Shown one piece after another: positions 7,790 through 9,542 of a DNA stretch of 9,542 bases. Numbering within the stretch: position 1 is the stretch's first letter; each line of letters opens with the position of its first letter. This DNA is from Acidobacteriota bacterium. Lineage in GTDB: Bacteria > Acidobacteriota > Terriglobia > UBA7540. A program made the position numbers and the translations under genes. The notes beneath the pieces are model-generated. The model did no database searches. It was not told the origin of the DNA and worked only from the letters and a program-made list of their open reading frames with translations. The stretch covers positions 1 through 9,542 of the forward strand of contig QHZK01000203.1 in the NCBI GenBank assembly GCA_003224635.1, in the 5' to 3' direction.

Positions 7790-8274
7790 TTAGCAAGGCC
7801 ACTTGCTGCCCGGGGCGCACGGCCTCACGACCAGGGTCAGTGAATGACTGCCCCCAAACCAACCCCGCTTGGAATACGTTCGGCGCAACTCCATTACCGC
7901 GGTCCCGTCGGTCTCGTTTCCAGCCGTTATGTCGTAGTGGCTACCGCAGCTTGCGTGGACACCGTATTTCCCAAAGCTGCGGATGCACCCGGCAACGCTG
8001 GACCGAACGCTCGCTTTGAGCGTTCTCGCGGGAAACTGAACACAGCCATTCTCATCCGTCCTAAGCTCTCAGCGTGGCCTTACGGCTCTAACGAATAGTC
8101 CTCCCAATACTCTGTCACATCCAAACGAGTCAAAGGCCTTTCAGAAGAATCAACAGCCTTTACTTTGAATGGCGGCGCCATCGTGACCTCGGCGGGGTAT
8201 AACGCTACACACATTATAAATAGGACAATTAGAAATAAGATCGGCAACGGCCATTTCTGGAAGCGGATGACCAT
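7790..8274 (-). pseudogene. Broken gene for a small membrane-anchored protein (stop plus frameshift)
   Basis: From ATG 8274 the frame encodes 64 residues: a membrane anchor or signal segment (about 8-27, WPLPILFLIVLFIMCVALY), then a beta-rich start typical of carboxypeptidase-regulatory-like domains (FKVKAVDSSERPLTRLDVTEYWEDYSLEP), ending at TAA 8082-8080. The same frame continues GHAES, then the sense moves to the next frame at about 8065 and runs LRTDENGCVQFPARTL through ELRRTYSKRGWFGGSH to TAA at 7792-7790. One CAA-to-TAA-type change plus loss of one base would explain both lesions; repaired, the protein would be about 160 residues. A TDENG-type turn followed by VQFP is the expected continuation of this fold. 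Function unknown. A sequencing error could mimic one lesion, less easily two. It lies 33 bases after the aldolase gene with no clear ribosome binding site. Confidence 0.65.
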
Positions 8275-8307
8275 GAGTCAGCACTGAAAGATACTAGATA
8301 CCGTTCC

Positions 8308-9222
8308 TCAGAATTCCAAGCCCTGGCGCGCTTCTTTGAGCGCGCCCGCGACAATACGCCGACCGGCCGCGTTCAGGGGAACGAGAGGCGAACGCGGAAC
8401 GCCGCCGTGGTATCCGGAGAGATCGAGCGCCGCCTTGACGCCCGCGACACCGTAGGGCGCGCTGATCTTCTGGGCGAGCGGCAGCAGCCTTTGTTGAAGG
8501 TCGCGGGCGGCCTTCATCCGGCCCTGGCAAAAGGCCTCGTAGACGCCGACGCAGAGCTCCGGCGCAAAGGTCGCCTGGCCGAGCACGGCGCCCGTGGCCC
8601 CCGCTTTGAGCGAGTCCAGTAAGATTTGCACCGAGCCCACCAGCACGCGAAAGCCCGGCCTCACCTTGCAAAGGACCTCACGCACGAAGGCGAGATTGCC
8701 GGAACTCTCTTTCAGTCCCACGATATTGGGGTGACGCGAGAGCGTGGCGATGGTGGCGGCGTCGATGTGGACGCCGGTGAATTGTGGAATCGAATAGATG
8801 AGGACCGGCCGGCGAACGCCGTCCGCCAGGGCATGATAATGCGCGCTCAAAGCGGTGGCGTCCATTTTAGGCTTGTAGTAATTGGGCGTCACGACCAGGA
8901 GCGCGTCGGCGCCGCGCGCGATCGCCTCGCGGCTGAGCCGCAACGTCTCGCGTGTGCTCTCCAGTCCCGTGCCTACAATCATGACTTCGGGCGGCTTTAT
9001 GATCGGGCGCGCCAATTCGACCAGGCGCAGGCGCTCGCGCTTGGTCAGGTAAGGCGCTTCCCCGGTCGAGCCGGTCACGACAATGCCGCCCAATCCGACG
9101 CCGACATACTTCCGCAAATTCTCCCGGAAGCAGCCGTCGTCCACTTCGCCCCGCCGATCGAAGGGCGTGACGACGGGAGGGAAAATGCCTTTGAGGTGGG
9201 CGAGGATTTGTCTGTGCGTCAT
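8308..9222 (-). CDS. DapA-superfamily aldolase, probably 4-hydroxy-2-oxoglutarate aldolase-like
   Basis: Class I (Schiff-base) TIM-barrel aldolase of 304 residues. Family elements are GIFPPVVTPF (12-21), GSTGE (51-55), VTPNYYKP (111-118), IYSIPQFTG (142-150, catalytic Tyr143) and GLKESSGN with Schiff-base Lys171. Dihydrodipicolinate synthase needs an arginine (E. coli Arg138 in NVPSRTG) to hold aspartate semialdehyde; here that position is Phe148. Several stretches (GIFPPV, ESTRETL, YYKPKMDATAL, LSRHPNIVGLKES) instead recall mammalian HOGA1, so cleavage of 4-hydroxy-2-oxoglutarate to pyruvate and glyoxylate, or of another 2-keto acid, is more likely than lysine synthesis. ATG 9222 overlaps the carB stop by four bases (ATGA), and its GGAG (9229-9232) is part of element C. 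Family certain, substrate inferred. Confidence 0.88.
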   Translation of the reverse strand: MTHRQILAHLKGIFPPVVTPFDRRGEVDDGCFRENLRKYVGVGLGGIVVTGSTGEAPYLTKRERLRLVELARPIIKPPEVMIVGTGLESTRETLRLSREAIARGADALLVVTPNYYKPKMDATALSAHYHALADGVRRPVLIYSIPQFTGVHIDAATIATLSRHPNIVGLKESSGNLAFVREVLCKVRPGFRVLVGSVQILLDSLKAGATGAVLGQATFAPELCVGVYEAFCQGRMKAARDLQQRLLPLAQKISAPYGVAGVKAALDLSGYHGGVPRSPLVPLNAAGRRIVAGALKEARQGLEF

Positions 9223-9542
9223 GGCAGGCTCCAGGTTCCAGGCTCCAGGTTTCGGGTTCGAACGCCTTTTTCAGGTTCTTTAACAGCCCCTCCAGTATTC
9301 GACCCAGACGCTGCTAGGTCTGACACCTGGAACCTGGCACCTCCTTCCTGGTGGAGCTCCTGCAGACTCACCACCTGAATGCCCTGTTCGCGCTGGGCGC
9401 GGATGCCGTTCACGGCCGCCGCGGCGGCGGAAAGCGTCGTGATACAGCTCACGCCGTGCTGCACGGCGGCGCGGCGGATGGATTTCTCGTCAAAGCGACT
9501 GGTGCGCCCAAGTGGGGTGTTGACGATCAGGTCCAGCCCTGC
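9219..9542 (-). CDS. carB: Carbamoyl-phosphate synthase large subunit, C-terminal end
   Basis: Last 107 residues of the ~1070-residue large subunit, which makes carbamoyl phosphate for pyrimidine and arginine synthesis; the visible part is the regulatory MGS-like domain. AGLDLIVNTPLGRTSRFDEKSIRRAAVQHGVSCITTLSAA is diagnostic, and the normal protein end would fall near VVSLQELHQ. Here the frame continues about 42 more residues (ending NLEPGTWSLP) that are encoded by element C, and stops at TGA 9221-9219, overlapping the start of the downstream aldolase gene. The tail has no resemblance to the CarB family and is probably a by-product of element insertion. The gene starts beyond the window. Confidence 0.92.
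   Translation of the reverse strand, partial: AGLDLIVNTPLGRTSRFDEKSIRRAAVQHGVSCITTLSAAAAAVNGIRAQREQGIQVVSLQELHQEGGARFQVSDLAASGSNTGGAVKEPEKGVRTRNLEPGTWSLP
9227..9341. repeat. Element C: inverted GGTTCCA-type heptamer repeats with short core
   Basis: Left arm of five heptamers (9227-9261): GGCTCCA, GGTTCCA, GGCTCCA, GGTTTCG, GGTTCGA. Right arm of three (9321-9341): TGACACC, TGGAACC, TGGCACC, which is the inverted form in the same register. The core (9262-9320) has no separate gene and is read through as the tail of CarB. The left arm includes the ribosome binding site of the aldolase gene. Confidence 0.85.
9229..9232 (-). promoter_or_regulatory. Ribosome binding site of the aldolase gene, supplied by element C
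   Basis: GGAG on the minus strand, six bases before ATG 9222. These bases belong to the heptamer GGCTCCA at 9227-9233, so the repeat itself provides the translation signal. Confidence 0.55.

Noticed and set aside
7844..8098. 84-codon plus-strand frame in the region between bshC and the aldolase
   Set aside because: No signal, domain or ribosome binding site; the minus strand over the same bases carries the more coherent broken gene.
8308..9222. Straight call as dapA (dihydrodipicolinate synthase)
   Set aside because: The substrate-binding arginine position is phenylalanine and the sequence resembles 4-hydroxy-2-oxoglutarate aldolase more closely.
8626..9378. 250-codon open frame on the plus strand
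   Set aside because: Antisense to the aldolase gene and element C; no recognisable protein features.

Overview
The window is a stretch of high-GC bacterial chromosome. A bacillithiol-synthesis gene (bshC), a signal-peptide/PEGA-like/TPR protein, GC-rich housekeeping genes and abundant intergenic repeats together suggest an Acidobacteriota-like organism. This placement is inferred from gene content; there is no rRNA to confirm it. Apart from one TPR gene on the plus strand, every gene I can support is on the minus strand.

Layout, left to right. 1-849 (-) is the first 283 residues of an acyl-CoA dehydrogenase. 993-1739 (+) is a secreted TPR protein. 1751-2387 is a lower-GC island bounded by inverted 7-bp repeats and filled by one gene (1778-2338, -) with a PD-(D/E)XK nuclease-like pattern. 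2385-3446 (-) is a low-specificity threonine aldolase. 3629-4834 (-) is hemW, with yjbQ (4843-5286, -) just upstream in the same operon. 5390-5478 is a nested palindrome of REP type. 5502-5813 (-) is a small membrane protein. 5962-7617 (-) is bshC. 7790-8274 (-) is a broken gene (one stop, one frameshift) for a small membrane-anchored protein. 8308-9222 (-) is a DapA-superfamily aldolase closer to 4-hydroxy-2-oxoglutarate aldolase than to dihydrodipicolinate synthase. 9219-9542 (-) is the C-terminus of carB.

The genes are mostly unrelated housekeeping functions: fatty-acid oxidation, amino-acid turnover, heme handling, low-molecular-weight thiol synthesis, pyrimidine/arginine precursor synthesis. 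They do not form one pathway. The clearest co-transcribed pairs are yjbQ-hemW (8-bp gap) and carB-aldolase (stop and start overlap).

The most unusual signal is four intergenic elements (1751-2387, 3472-3621, 5878-5974, 9227-9341). All have the same design: a run of 7-bp tandem repeats, a core, then the same 7-bp repeat inverted. Each uses a different heptamer, and each begins in or within a few bases of the 3' end of a minus-strand gene. Three have short non-coding cores; the fourth holds the nuclease-like gene. The elements appear to have changed neighbouring genes: one supplies the bshC stop codon, and one adds about 40 residues to CarB and provides the ribosome binding site and overlapping start of the next gene.
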